Origin: Nemertoderma westbladi
Lineage: Eukaryota; Xenacoelomorpha; Nemertodermatida; Nemertodermatidae
Length of the DNA: 56,713 nucleotides
Reading direction: 5' to 3'
NCBI GenBank assembly: GCA_032718475.1
Contig: JAUCBJ010002503.1
Coordinates: forward strand, 1 to 56,713
The notes under the pieces were generated by a model. The model was not told the DNA's origin, made no database searches, and saw only the letters and a program-made list of their open reading frames with translations. Positions 33,356 to 43,529 of this stretch are shown here, one piece after another; position 1 is the stretch's first letter; the number at the start of each line of letters is the position of its first letter. Both the position numbers and the translations under genes were made by a program.

Positions 33356-33910
33356 ATGTTATCAAAATGCGGATTGAACCATATCACAATCTTCCTTGAT
33401 GCATGGCCTGACATGTCTGGGCCATCATCTCAACACAACTGCACCAATTGTTTCTTACCACTTATTAAATATGAACTTGATATTGTTGATATTGTTCCCA
33501 TACTCGTAGATGATCTGAGTGAATCTGAGAAGGCAGTTCTGTTATACATCGCTGGGTATTGCTCATTTAAATCAAAGATAATCTTAGTGGATAAGCCAAC
33601 AAGCCTCAGTACTACAGTTGTTTGATACTTTGAGTCTATAAATCGAGAGGGGCTTTCATTGCCTAACAACAGTTTATATATTTTTGTGTTGTGTTGTTAT
33701 TCCTTCTTCATGAATATTTGTAGTAGGGAGTTACTTTGTAGGAAGCGCCTCCTTGCCCTTGTCAGGTTTGTCAATTCGTATGTGACGAATTATGTCACTT
33801 TCAGTAACAAACTTATTCGTATTCTGGTTAATATATTGATTAATAATTTGAGTAAACAAACAATTGATTATTTTTTAATATTTATTTTTTGTAATTTTAA
33901 TTCTAAATAA
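33356..33910 (+). pseudogene. Unassigned transposase-like C-terminal relic
   Basis: The frame 33356-33625 contains LSESEKAVLLYIAGYCSFK, then a stop; it continues as FESINREGLSLPNN and a frame at 33659-33910. A YIAGY box followed by an NR-x-GL-x-x-P line is familiar from the C-terminal part of some animal DNA transposases, possibly P-element/THAP-like. No catalytic acids can be assigned, and it ends in AT-rich low-complexity codons. Confidence 0.3.
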
Positions 33911-34380
33911 TAATTGTAAACAAACAATTGTAAATTTAATTGTTTATTCTAAAAGCGTTCCCAATACAAAAATCGATACCATGCAATGCAAAGTTTTATC
34001 GCTATTAACGCTTTATCACATTAGACTACAGTCTAGTCAGTCACTTTCAGTTCTAAAGTATAAACTGTAGCATATTTGCTACAAATGTTGAACCTATAAC
34101 TACATGCAGTACAATTTCGAAAAATGAGAGAATAATTATTTTTTTAACTTTTTCATCAGTTTTTGTATATTTTGAACTAATTTGTGCAGGAAAAACATTG
34201 CAAAAAATGTTTCCAACATAAAAAACGATAATTCATGCAGCAGTAGAGGGTTAAAACCTAGTGGTTCTAATGTTTCAGAAGTCCTAAAGTTTTCAGCCTA
34301 AGCAAATTTCTGTTTTTATTGGGCTGCATGGCCTTGTATAGAGGTCGCCTCGGTTGTAGCTATAGGTATGTGATGCAATG
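33911..34380. other. AT-rich spacer
   Basis: Nothing recognisable. Confidence 0.5.
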
Positions 34381-34870
34381 GATGATATAGAAGTGTTAAT
34401 GAAAATCATAACGCATGATGGTGACTTCGCTGAGAATGAAAATTAACCAATAGATTTAAGACTTTCACAAGAAGTTGATGATGAAGCATATATACACAGT
34501 AATCAAATTGCAAACACTGTGGAATCTATGAAACAGTCTGTTGCAGCCCCAAAGAACTGTATGAAACTTGTTGGTTATGGAAAAGTTTACACCGAAATTA
34601 CAGTGCAGGAGCTAGCTGATCACACCAATGGATTTATCAAATAGTATAAGAAAAAAACTAGTGAGAAATTCGAATTATTACAAAGATGGGAGGAAGATCA
34701 CATTGATGAGATGTCATAAAGGATCTGCCCAAGCCCTAGTTGATCAAGATATACTATAAACTATGCACAACAGATGTTAGGACATAATAATCTTAGCACT
34801 ACTTCTACTTACATTCGCCCATCCAAATATTGCAATTTAAATAAGCATAGCACTTACCAATTTAATATCT
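34381..34870 (+). pseudogene. Second Crypton-like recombinase, internally deleted
   Basis: Translation fragments align in order with the gene at 19328: MDDIEVLMKIITHDGDF, LRLSQEVDDEAY (copy 1 LRLSQDTDADDEY), HTNGFIK-stop-YKKKTSEKFE (copy 1 HFNGFIRRYKKRNGDKLE), then GRKITLMRCHKGSAQALVDQ and INYAQQMLGHNNLSTT, STYIRPS after shifts. The box I Arg region is missing, as is everything between about codons 125 and 330 of copy 1. Several stops and frameshifts mark it as old. The HxxR position reads MRCH here and MSYP in copy 1, so neither copy has the usual box. Confidence 0.7.
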
Positions 34871-35379
34871 GGAGGTACAGTCGATGAAGGAGGGTCAAGC
34901 ATTGACACGGATAATTTGGATAATGTAAGCACTGTTTAACACAGCAGCATAATGGGTGCTAATCAAGGGTTTGGGAATTGAGATAAACGGGGAGAGGCAG
35001 CCAATGACAATTTTGGTCAAGAGATTCAAATGAGCAAAAATATATGCTATGCCACTTATATAGGTTATGAAACATTAAAAAAGTTTTAGTAGTTAGCATT
35101 TTTAAAATTAAATTAGTTCTTTATTAAAATGCAAAAACACTTTGAAACTTTGATTGAAATATGATATACATCAACTATTACGCAATGTGCAGCTAGAATG
35201 TGGAGATATTTAAATAACAGGTCACCACGTAGAACATTTTAAAATTTTCAAAATGTCATTTTTTAATTTGATCATGACAGGCAGCTGAGCAATATAACAT
35301 TCCCCGATGCACACTCTTAAATAAACTCAATCATCATCATGCATCTCATTATGGACCCCCCTACCAACTCCTACCACAG
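34871..35379. other. Spacer, no gene seen
   Basis: Possibly the degraded 3' end of the Crypton-like relic; no alignment is convincing. Confidence 0.4.
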
Positions 35380-35960
35380 GAGGAACTGACCTTTATAGGG
35401 GTCATTGTAGACTGTGAATTATGGTTACCCACTCACCATGAAAGGTGCCTTTATTGTGTATGATTATCTCAATAGAAAGGGCAGAACATCCTGCTTCCAG
35501 GATAATATTCTGGGTGAGGGTTTTTGTAAGAGGTTTTTGTTAAGGAGCAAGAAGTTGAACATCTTTCAGAACGAGTATCTCAAAATGTCTGTGCTGCTAC
35601 TACTACAGACACAATTATATCATACTTTGATAACTTGGCAATTTAATTTAAAGATGTCCCTCCTGGGAACATATTAAACTATGATGAGAATAATCTCAGT
35701 GACAACCCTGGGGTAGATAGGTGTGTGTTTAGGAGGGGAGTAAAATACCCAGAGCATATTCTCAATTATTCAAAGGGGGTGATTTCCCTCAATGTTTACA
35801 GGGTTGAATGAGGGGGAACTTCTCCCCATTTATGTTGTTTATAAATTGTGTAACTAATGGAAAACCTGGTGTGAAGGTGGGCTTCCAGGGTGGGGATGGA
35901 CCTGGTACAACCGTACGGAATCAGGGTGGATTGATTCAGCAACATTGGAAATGTGGTTTA
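35380..35960 (+). pseudogene. Second pogo-type transposase relic
   Basis: The fragments read NYGYPLTMKGAFIVYDYLN and GRTSCFQDNILGEGF (CENP-B-type HTH region), then DVPPGNILNYDENNLSDNPG with the first catalytic Asp, RRGVKYPEHILNYSKG, and after a one-base shift MFTGLNEGELLPIYVVYK, then a line with YNRTESGWID and MWFRNY. Order and motifs match the gene at 26593-28466, with clear divergence: the same subfamily, not the same copy. At least three frameshifts or stops are present. The remainder, including the second and third Asp, is absent; a minisatellite begins shortly after. Confidence 0.7.
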
Positions 35961-35984
35961 GAAACTATTGCATCAACATCAAGT

Positions 35985-36195
35985 TCTTCTAACATTGTAG
36001 CAGTTCAATCTACATCGAGTTGTTAACATTGCGGCAGTTCAGACTACATAAGTTCTTCTAACATTGTGGCAGTTCAATCTGAATTGAGTTCTAACATTGC
36101 AGTGGTTCGATCTACATTGAGTTCTAACATTGCAGTGATTCAATCTACATCGAGTTCTAACATTGCGGTGGTTCAATATACATCGATTTCAATGG
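35985..36195. repeat. 33-bp minisatellite, about six copies
   Basis: The unit TCTAACATTGCAGTGGTTCA plus ATCTACATCGAGT is repeated with small changes and one shorter unit. The last four units are in frame, giving SSNIAVVQST-type repeats. Confidence 0.85.
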
Positions 36196-36473
36196 ATATC
36201 CCAGATCCGTGCGATGTTTTATCACATTTTGTTGATAGTGAGGAATATTCTGATGAGGCGGCTTGTGAACATCTTGATGATCTTGAAGATATTATGAATA
36301 TCTGCTACAGCTGGAAAACGGGTTGGAGGAAAGATGTTATAAAACTAAACAAAAACATTAATTTAATGAGTCTATTTAAGTTTATTGGTACAATTCAACA
36401 AGGGGAGGAGGAGGTATTTCAGTGGTGTTTGGAAGATATAGATAGGTATTTTATGGATTCGAGGATGATGTAG
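36066..36473 (+). CDS. ORF with N-terminal repeats, unrecognised
   Basis: 135 codons. The first 40 residues are translated 33-bp repeats (SSNIAVV). The rest (DPCDVLSHFVDSEEYSDEAA, CEHLDDLEDIM) is acidic with no family I know. It may be part of the pogo relic's C-terminal extension, since transposases of that type often end in acidic tails, but no motif proves it. Confidence 0.25.
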   Translation: MAVQSELSSNIAVVRSTLSSNIAVIQSTSSSNIAVVQYTSISMDIPDPCDVLSHFVDSEEYSDEAACEHLDDLEDIMNICYSWKTGWRKDVIKLNKNINLMSLFKFIGTIQQGEEEVFQWCLEDIDRYFMDSRMM

Positions 36474-37493
36474 TAGATGGTAGAGGTGTACTAGATATAT
36501 GTGGTGAAGATGTAGATGAAGTTGTTCAGAGATTCGAGGAAGATTGTGGTGAAGGTATAATGATGCTTGTGAAGCTGAAGATGAGAGAGGAGAGTAAATT
36601 ACCACCCGTAATTTGGGAGGAGTGCTAGTTCTAGTGGAGTTGATTTTAATAATTTTAATAATATGAAGTTGCAGCAATTGTAGTGGCAGTTATACCTTTT
36701 TTGTCTTGTAAATTCGGACGTCCGAAGTGGTGGGGTTTCAGTTTGCTTCAGTCTACCAAAAACAAGATAGATCAATGATTTATCACATCCATGCAGGAGA
36801 TAACTTCCAATAAACTTTAATTAGATTTAAATGTATAATTAATACTGTGTATCTGTTAATAAAATTTCACTTATATGCGATGTAGTACATGAGTAAAATG
36901 TTTAAATGGGCATCCATAAAATCCTTTCTTCACATATGTAAACCTGCCTCGCTGCGCTTGCTCGGTACATAAATAAACTCGGGGTCATAACGCTGCAATG
37001 ATGTAAATAGTTATTAAATTAATAATGTGAATCTCATAGTACAACTGATCACATGATAGCAATTATAAACCATGGTATAATCTGATAGATGATTATCATT
37101 CTGTATAAACAAATCATTTTTACAGACGCTTTGTGAACCGAATAATTATTTGCAGAAATGATAAAACTTTATGGTCCGTCATGATTCGCATTGTGAATGG
37201 CCTTTAACACCTTCCTGGCTAGAGCGTACGTGGTACGCTCCCATGCTATGGCCTAGAGCGTACATTGTATGCTTATATTTCTTACTGTTATTATGGGTGA
37301 GCTATCAGTTCCAGGCCTCTATCTGGCAATCTGTATTACTTTGTAGGGCTCTAAATGATAAATTTTAATAGGCCTAAAAGAATATTAAACTGAATACAGC
37401 AAGTAGGAGCCACCCTGTATGCTGTACTAGGCCTTCGTACATCGCATTGCGTCACAGTACATCGCGTCAGCAAATGCAACCAGAAAAAACCAC
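36474..37493. other. Spacer with a short hairpin and a local repeat
   Basis: A hairpin at about 36938-36975 pairs TATGTA with TACATA around CCTCGCTGCGCTTGCTCGG. AGAGCGTAC occurs twice near 37222 and 37254, each with a partial palindrome. No gene. Confidence 0.45.
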
Positions 37494-37778
37494 ATGTGGT
37501 TTAAAAAACTGACTATTAATTTCTTACAGCAACCAATATTGAACGCATTCATTAGATACAGAGAAGAGCAAGTGGAGGGGAAAAAGAAGAGACGTTACAG
37601 GTTCACCTCATTCAATAAATTAGCGATAGAGGCTCTCACAGGACAGAAGAATGAGAATACATGGGCAATTAATCGAAAGCGATTAAAACAGGTACAACCT
37701 GGGAACTCTGAAGATTCCACCTCGGATTCTGTGACATGCCACAATTACCAACAGGGTGTGTCACAGAATCCCAGGTAG
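37494..37778 (+). CDS. Unrecognised basic ORF
   Basis: 94 codons; basic centre (GKKKRRYRFTSFNKLAIEAL, NRKRLKQ). Its last third is the left arm of the hairpin at 37685-37810, so the C-terminus is palindrome sequence rather than conserved protein. There is no family match from memory. It may be a chance frame. Confidence 0.2.
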   Translation: MWFKKLTINFLQQPILNAFIRYREEQVEGKKKRRYRFTSFNKLAIEALTGQKNENTWAINRKRLKQVQPGNSEDSTSDSVTCHNYQQGVSQNPR

Positions 37779-37810
37779 AATCTTCAGAGTTCCCAGGTTG
37801 TACCTGTTTT
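37685..37810. repeat. 126-bp hairpin upstream of LINE A
   Basis: AAAACAGGTACAACCTGGGA and the bases that follow (to about 37736) are complementary to a right arm ending TCCCAGGTTGTACCTGTTTT, with a short loop around ACCAACAGGG and one small mismatch block (CACCTCGG against CCCAGGTAG). Confidence 0.9.
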
Positions 37811-37884
37811 TACTAACTATTTTTATTACTAGTGATTTTACTAGCTATTTTGACGTATAATTTTGAATAATTTATATTACAAAT

Positions 37885-38700
37885 ATGTCGATAAAAAACC
37901 AGTGTAAGTAGATTCTCACTGATTCTATTGGAAATGTTCGTAAACTCACTACCTCCCAAGTCTATAGCTTAACAAATACACAACTTAAAGCGGCATTAGC
38001 ATTATACCATGAGGCGGATTCGAGTATCCTTGATGACGTTACGGATGGTGTAAATGACACAGTAAGTGACTGTATCCTAGAAGAGCTGAGATTACTTCGC
38101 GCTGAGGTGAAACAAATATCATCTCTGAATGAGACAGTTAATGATCTGAAGCTCGAACTAAATTGCGCCTTTTGTATTATAAACAATCAACACGCGTATA
38201 TATATATAGAGAGAGTAGATATCAAAGAGAGAGAGCGGAATGTCATTATCACTGGTCTTATGGAAGTCATCATAAACGACGATGAATTTACTGGAATAGA
38301 TGCGTTAATAGTGGAAATTAATGGCCCAACTAGGAATGCTGGCTGGTCGTTTAAACACCTTGGTTCTGTTAAGGTGAACAAGGAAGGTTCTACTCACATA
38401 AGACCATTACTCTTATTGGTCGATACCAAGCGATAACGAGATTTGATACTCCGTGCAGCATGAAATCTGAAAAATGCGACTGATTAAGGTCTATGCAGTG
38501 TATACATAAACGCTGATGATCATCCTTCTGTTCGCAAAGAAGAAAGTTGTCTTCAGAAATGCGCTCGCGATGAAAGAAACCAACCTGAGAATACCGGAGC
38601 AGTAATCAGATACGATTACTGAAAATGTGTTGTACTTCGAGACAATGTTGTGATCGATAAGTTCAACATCCACTCCCACTAGGACTTTTCGGCCCACCCT
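37885..38700 (+). pseudogene. LINE A ORF1 (RNA-binding protein), broken
   Basis: Read in pieces: LKAALALYHEADSSILDD, an acidic coiled-coil-like stretch (EELRLLRAEVKQISSLNETV), RERNVIITGLMEVI, then after 38430 in other frames VYINADDHPSVRKEE, NQPENTGAVIRYDY and NVVIDKFNI. A coiled coil, then an ERxxN(V/I)IITGL strand, then HP-x-VR-x-E and IRYD is the order seen in L1/CR1-like ORF1 proteins, which bind LINE RNA. Stops at about 37909 and 38434 break it. The longest open part is 38107-38436. Confidence 0.6.
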
Positions 38701-38739
38701 TCTCATCATGCTCAGTGGAATATAGATTTACCCGTACAT

Positions 38740-39700
38740 AGAATTAAACTGTGTTCTTGGAATATTGGAGGTTGTAAAGATAAACTTAATGATAATGAGA
38801 TTATCTCGTTTCTTCAAAACTTTGACATGGTATGGATCTCTGAAATTAAAACTGCAGCTCATATTTCTACCCCAGGTTATATTACGATAGCCAATCCTTC
38901 ACAGTCTAGCCAAAGAGGTGGTATTATTCTCATGGTGAAATATACATTACAGAATTGCATCAAATCTATAAATAAAGCAACCGAAGGTCAAATTTGGGTT
39001 GAGATGATGGATCTACCGGATGTACTACTAGGCGGTGCATATATTCCCCTTAATGATAGTTTATTTTATGACGATGTATTATTTGCTGAGTTACAACGCC
39101 GTTTTGTTACTAATAATGATTATATAGCTAGTTGGACTACAACTACATTATAAAGATATAGCAGATGCAGCATTAAATAGCAATGGTAGAATACTGCGAA
39201 ATATTTTCACTTCATCAGAAGCCTTTATATGTAACCATTTCTGTACAAAGAACGTTGATCTAGGTGGTGGTCTAACTTTCTATAAGGGCAAAAAATGGTT
39301 ATCAGAGCTTGATTTATGTGTTTCTAGTAAAACTTGTATTCCGTTTATCACCTCTTTACATGTTCACTATGATGTAAAAGGCTCAGAACATGCACCAATC
39401 TCAGTTTGCTTGGAGTTTAATGAAGAGCAGTTCAGACCCATTTCCACGAATCTTATGGAACGCGCTAACTTACTAGGCTGCTCACCAGTCCAATCCATCA
39501 ATACTTATATGAAGTTGATAATTAAGGATATGAAGGGTTTATCACACTCGCGCGTTGACTTAATAAAATTTACAACCAGTATGGCCCAACTCCCACCATC
39601 CAATATTATTGATTCGGAAATGAGTGACTTGGATATAAATGACTTGTTAGAAACTGCTGCTCGCAATATTGAGTCAACAGCAAAGAAGTGTTGAGCAACA
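38740..39700 (+). pseudogene. LINE A endonuclease domain, broken
   Basis: APE-type: CSWNIGGCKDKLNDNEI (Asn motif), FDMVWISEIKT (Glu motif), GGIILMVKYTL and GGAYIPLNDS. The frame 38827-39153 ends with a stop; LNSNGRILRNIF and KKWLSELDLCVSS (the SxLD motif) follow in another frame, then GSEHAPISVCLEF. The GDFN motif is missing near 39140, suggesting a deletion. The linker runs to 39694. Confidence 0.65.
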
Positions 39701-39959
39701 ACATCCAGCCCCACTTATCAGAGAACAGTAGTACAAACACTTCACTTTGGGAGAAGCTACTAAGCTCAAAGGACCATAAAGCAATTTGGAATGCTCTAGA
39801 TTGGAATGGAAATATATCCTCAGGAGGTGATAGTGCTTCCAATGAACCGTAAGCTATTGATTTTAAAAATTATTTAGAATCCTTACTCAATCATCCAGTT
39901 GCTACAACCGATAACAGCAATGTTGACCTCTGTAATGCACCTTAAATCCCCATTTTAGA

Positions 39960-40395
39960 TCATCCTTTCTCTCAACAAGAATTAGCCGAAGCAATGTCTG
40001 ATCTAAAACCTAATAAAGGATACTGTCTCAATCCCTGGTCTTTTTTTTATACTCTCTGGTTCATGGGTATTGTTTTTTCTATATATATTTAACACTATAC
40101 TACTTTGTGCTTGGTATCCAAGTAATTCAAGGTTAATCAGCAAGTTGGTTGTCTGCTTTAAGTCGGGTAACATGTTAGACTGTGGCAATTATTGTGGTTT
40201 AAGTATATTGTCTACCTTAGCCAAACTCTTTGATATCCTGATATTTAACCGCTTGAAACACTGGATTAATCTAAATAAATGTCAAGTCGGTTCCCAAAAG
40301 GGGCATGGATGCTTAGAGCACATACTTAGCCTCTGACTCTTAATCGATTATGCCAAATTCAAGAAAGTCAAATTGTTTATAGTTTTCATAGACTT
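39960..40395 (+). pseudogene. LINE A reverse transcriptase, N-terminal fragment
   Basis: Visible fragments: a large decayed linker, then NTILLCAWYPSNSRL, CFKSGNMLDCGNYCGLSILS (the fingers motif normally K-G-x-x-x-x-x-N-YRGI), AKLFDILIFNRLKHWI, CQVGSQKGHGCLEHILSL and LFIVFIDFS, the start of motif A. It ends at the LINE B junction. Confidence 0.6.
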
Positions 40396-40492
40396 TAGTA
40401 GACCATGTACCCCGAAAAATACTGCTATACCTATACTGCATTCTGCTATACATCCAGACTGACACTGATACTGCTATTAAGCTGGAGCCGCG

Positions 40493-41170
40493 TTGGATGG
40501 TATGTCTTGTTCTAAACCACATTGCTTTCATGTTGAAAATGATGTGCTGTCCTATCTGTGGGCTGCACATTCTAAAGGATACACGCATGATAGTATTGTC
40601 GCGATCGTACAACCATGGCCGGCGTTTACTGACTTAATGCTGAATGAGGCTAAACAGACTCTCCTGCAGTCTATTAGTTTAGACAGATCTGACAAACAGA
40701 AGAACAGTTTCATGAAGAATCGTCAGAATGGGGAACACCTAAGGAAGAATATCGTAATTGATATTTTAGAAATTTTTGATGATCCTGGGTTTATCAACCC
40801 AGGTACTACTGCATCCGATAATGTTGGCGGTGGAACTGGCCGTGTCAAAGTTCCTGTGGTACGTTTCATTCCGAGTGATCTACAAGCTATCCCTCCTTTC
40901 TTGACAAAGGAGGCTGATATCGCACATTTGTTGCGGACGGTAAGCGGCTTGCAGGACCGAGTTGCTCAGCTTGAAGCAAAGCCTGTCGCTATCGGCACAG
41001 CCAACAACAGTGCCGATGACGTCGAGGTGAGAGTTGTGGGCGTAGTCCCAAACGCGAACTGTGGTCCGGGTTCGGCAAGGCATCAGAGTCCTGAATCCAA
41101 CCTTAACATGTCTGCACCAGTCTTCCAACCTGGAATGGGGCCGGTGCCCGATGCCATGGGAAGCGATTGA
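40493..41170 (+). CDS. LINE B ORF1, first part
   Basis: 225 codons. The N-terminal region (HVENDVLSYLWAAHSKGYTH, then a helix-rich stretch) is followed by a leucine-rich coiled coil (ADIAHLLRTVSGLQDRVAQL, about residues 140-160) and a Pro/Asn-rich tail. A coiled coil followed by a separate C-terminal domain is usual for LINE nucleic-acid-binding ORF1 proteins, which trimerise. A TGA at 41168-41170 separates it from the C-terminal domain at 41487. I chose the ATG at 40493 because a stop precedes it. Confidence 0.55.
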   Translation: MDGMSCSKPHCFHVENDVLSYLWAAHSKGYTHDSIVAIVQPWPAFTDLMLNEAKQTLLQSISLDRSDKQKNSFMKNRQNGEHLRKNIVIDILEIFDDPGFINPGTTASDNVGGGTGRVKVPVVRFIPSDLQAIPPFLTKEADIAHLLRTVSGLQDRVAQLEAKPVAIGTANNSADDVEVRVVGVVPNANCGPGSARHQSPESNLNMSAPVFQPGMGPVPDAMGSD

Positions 41171-41486
41171 GGGGCAACGGCTACAGCACCTCCCATTGCA
41201 GCTAGCTAGCTACCTTACCACTGGTAATGGAGACAAATGAGGTCGAGATGTATCTGCCCGTCCGTATAGGGAGGCCGTTCTTCAGGAGCGTGATAATATC
41301 GATGAGTTCAGGCTAGTCGGGCGCAACGAGCGTCCAACTCGTGATTCAGTGCCTGGTGTTGCAAAGGGGGCTGGTTGGCCTGTCAGTAACGGCGCGGGCC
41401 CACAGCACTCATGAAAGCCACGTCGCCACGACTTTGTTCAAGGGAAATCCGGAACCAAGGGATTCGATACAATTCAACCGAGCCGA

Positions 41487-41738
41487 ATGCTGTTCCTCAC
41501 TGGTTGCAGTCGTAATGTTGAAGTCGAGACGATTATCAAGTATGTGAAGGACAAGATCTCCATTGATATTCAGTATGATAAAATCTCATATGCAGACGCC
41601 TACTGCTCCTCTTTCAAGATTACTTACAAAGGGTTTGATGAGGAATCGTCGCTATTGTCGGAGGATACCTGGCCTAAGTACTCGCGGATCCGTAAGTTTA
41701 TTCCGACCCGGAGGAGTTTTATTAGTTGTACAGCCTAG
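41487..41738 (+). pseudogene. LINE B ORF1, C-terminal domain
   Basis: 83 codons: MLFLTGCSRNVEVETIIKYV, YADAYCSSFKITYKGFDEES, WPKYSRIRKFIP. The pattern FLTG...VE-x-IxxYV...SSFK(I/V)...LL...WP...(I/V)R(K/R)F is that of the C-terminal domain of CR1/Jockey-like ORF1 proteins. It is out of frame with the first part, with about 300 weakly coding bases between, so ORF1 has at least one break. Confidence 0.5.
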
Positions 41739-42055
41739 GTAGTCACAACGCCTGAGGGGGATCAATCACCTACTCCTACTGCATTACCCTTGGTACCGGT
41801 ACCTTCGGATTCGGGGCTTCTTGGCAGTGACGTTTCACAGAACAATTCGCAAAAGGACTCCGACGGTGTTCTCTTGGGGGACAATCGATTTGGTCTGTTA
41901 GCTGAATCGGAACTTGTGAGTGAGGGTGATGAGCAGTCATAATCTGTGTATATATATATATACTTGATTAATCAGTATATTTATTTATTTTTACATTTTT
42001 GATAATAAATATTTATTTTCGTGTTTTTTAGAATCTCTTTTATATATATCTTATA

Positions 42056-43402
42056 ATGGTGATTCCTACCACAAATCTGAGCGTTATTTCATATAATTGC
42101 AATTCTATACAGAGCTCCGCTGGGCTCAAAGTAGTTCAAGAATTGCTTACTAAGGGTGATTGCGATATCCTGCTTTTACAGGAATTATTGATCCCGAAGC
42201 AAGAGTTGGGATTTTTAAATAATATTGATTCTGATTTTCTTGCCAGGGGAATTTCTCCTGTTGATTATTGTGACGGTATGCTACAGGGGCGCCCGTTTGG
42301 TGGGTTAGGTGTACTGTGGAAAAAGTCTATTGCTCAGTCGGTAGATGTTATTACTTTTGATGAAGACAGGTTTATAGGTGTTATTGTAAATCTTAACGAC
42401 TCACAAAAACTGTTAATTTTGAATGTATATCTCCCGTACCAATGCCCTGATAACGCAGATAAGTTTTCTGAGTGTCTTGGCAAAATTCGGTATACAATAG
42501 AGACCAACTCCTTTACTCATTTATGTGTAATGGGGGATTTTAACGCTGATCCCGGCACCAGTTTTTACAGTGAGCTGGTTGACTGGTGTGATTCATTGGA
42601 TCTCAATGTATTGGACATTAAGTTATTACCGAGCGATTCATATTCATTTGTGAGCGAGGCTCATTCAAGCACCTCTTGGCTTGATCATTGTGTAACTTCC
42701 AAGAATACCGTAAACTTTATTAATTGTATAGATATCTTATATGATTTTACTGATACAGATCATATTCCTATTTTGGTAAATTTGTCTGTTAATTTATGTG
42801 ATGTACGTAAAGTAAATGTAACATTAACTACCGGACCTGAAAGGTGCGGTAACGTTAAATTTAATTGGGACAACACGGGTCCCGAGTTATTAAATAAGTA
42901 CGAGGATGAGTGCAATCGTAGGCTCGGCAACGTCCAGTATGAGTATAACAACATTATAAACTGTACTGATGCTAGTTGTAAGGTGCATAAGTTTGATATC
43001 GATACTTTGTATTCTGATATTGTTAACACTCTTAGTGCTTCAGCCGAAAAATACGTCAAAAAGAAATCAAAAGTTAATTTCGAGAGGTCTTGGGCGCCTG
43101 TACCTGGGTGGAACGAGCACATTCAAGAAAAATACAGCGAATCGAGGGATAAGTTTAAATTGTGGCGGGCCTGTGGCTCACCACGGCAGGGCCCTAACCA
43201 CGCCGACTATATCCGGGCTAAGGCCAGTTTTAAGGGGGCACTACGTAAGTGTAAACGGGAGGAGGCAGCGGCGCGCTGTGATAGTATGGCACAATCTCTG
43301 CTAGGGGGCGCTAACCAAAGGACTTTTTGGAGGAAGGCGAGGCAGCATTGCTCGGAGTCCAATCCCCTACCCAATAAGGTAGGTGATGTTGTGGGCGCTT
43401 AG
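42056..43402 (+). CDS. LINE B ORF2, endonuclease and linker
   Basis: 448 codons, open from the first ATG. An almost textbook APE endonuclease: SYNCNSIQ (Asn 14), LLQELL (Glu 43), GRPFGGLGVLWKKS, LNVYLPYQ, GDFNADPG (Asp 161, Asn 163), DSYSFVS, SWLDHCV (Asp 210, His 211) and DTDHIPIL (Asp 235, His 236). All catalytic positions look intact. The rest is linker with a basic patch (KCKREEAAARCDSMAQSLL). A TAG at 43400-43402 ends it; the RT continues downstream in other frames, so this frame is truncated relative to a working ORF2. Confidence 0.8.
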   Translation: MVIPTTNLSVISYNCNSIQSSAGLKVVQELLTKGDCDILLLQELLIPKQELGFLNNIDSDFLARGISPVDYCDGMLQGRPFGGLGVLWKKSIAQSVDVITFDEDRFIGVIVNLNDSQKLLILNVYLPYQCPDNADKFSECLGKIRYTIETNSFTHLCVMGDFNADPGTSFYSELVDWCDSLDLNVLDIKLLPSDSYSFVSEAHSSTSWLDHCVTSKNTVNFINCIDILYDFTDTDHIPILVNLSVNLCDVRKVNVTLTTGPERCGNVKFNWDNTGPELLNKYEDECNRRLGNVQYEYNNIINCTDASCKVHKFDIDTLYSDIVNTLSASAEKYVKKKSKVNFERSWAPVPGWNEHIQEKYSESRDKFKLWRACGSPRQGPNHADYIRAKASFKGALRKCKREEAAARCDSMAQSLLGGANQRTFWRKARQHCSESNPLPNKVGDVVGA

Positions 43403-43529
43403 GCTATTAGTAATAATATGTGGATGGAACACTTCTCGGTTCTCTACAACTCGGTCAAGGATGACTCAGATAAGGAATGGGTAGACAATAAACTCAGGAA
43501 TACTGTTTTTGGGAAGGGTGATATAGTCA

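Larger units (their letters stand above)
37885..40395 (+). mobile_element. LINE A, 5' part (ORF1, endonuclease, start of RT)
   Basis: A two-ORF LINE distinct from family L. A degenerate ORF1 begins with ATG at 37885, the endonuclease begins near 38740 and the RT is reached by 39960, stopping at FIDFS (about 40395) where LINE B begins. A matching RT C-terminal piece occurs after LINE B at 45151. Multiple stops make it inactive. Confidence 0.75.
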
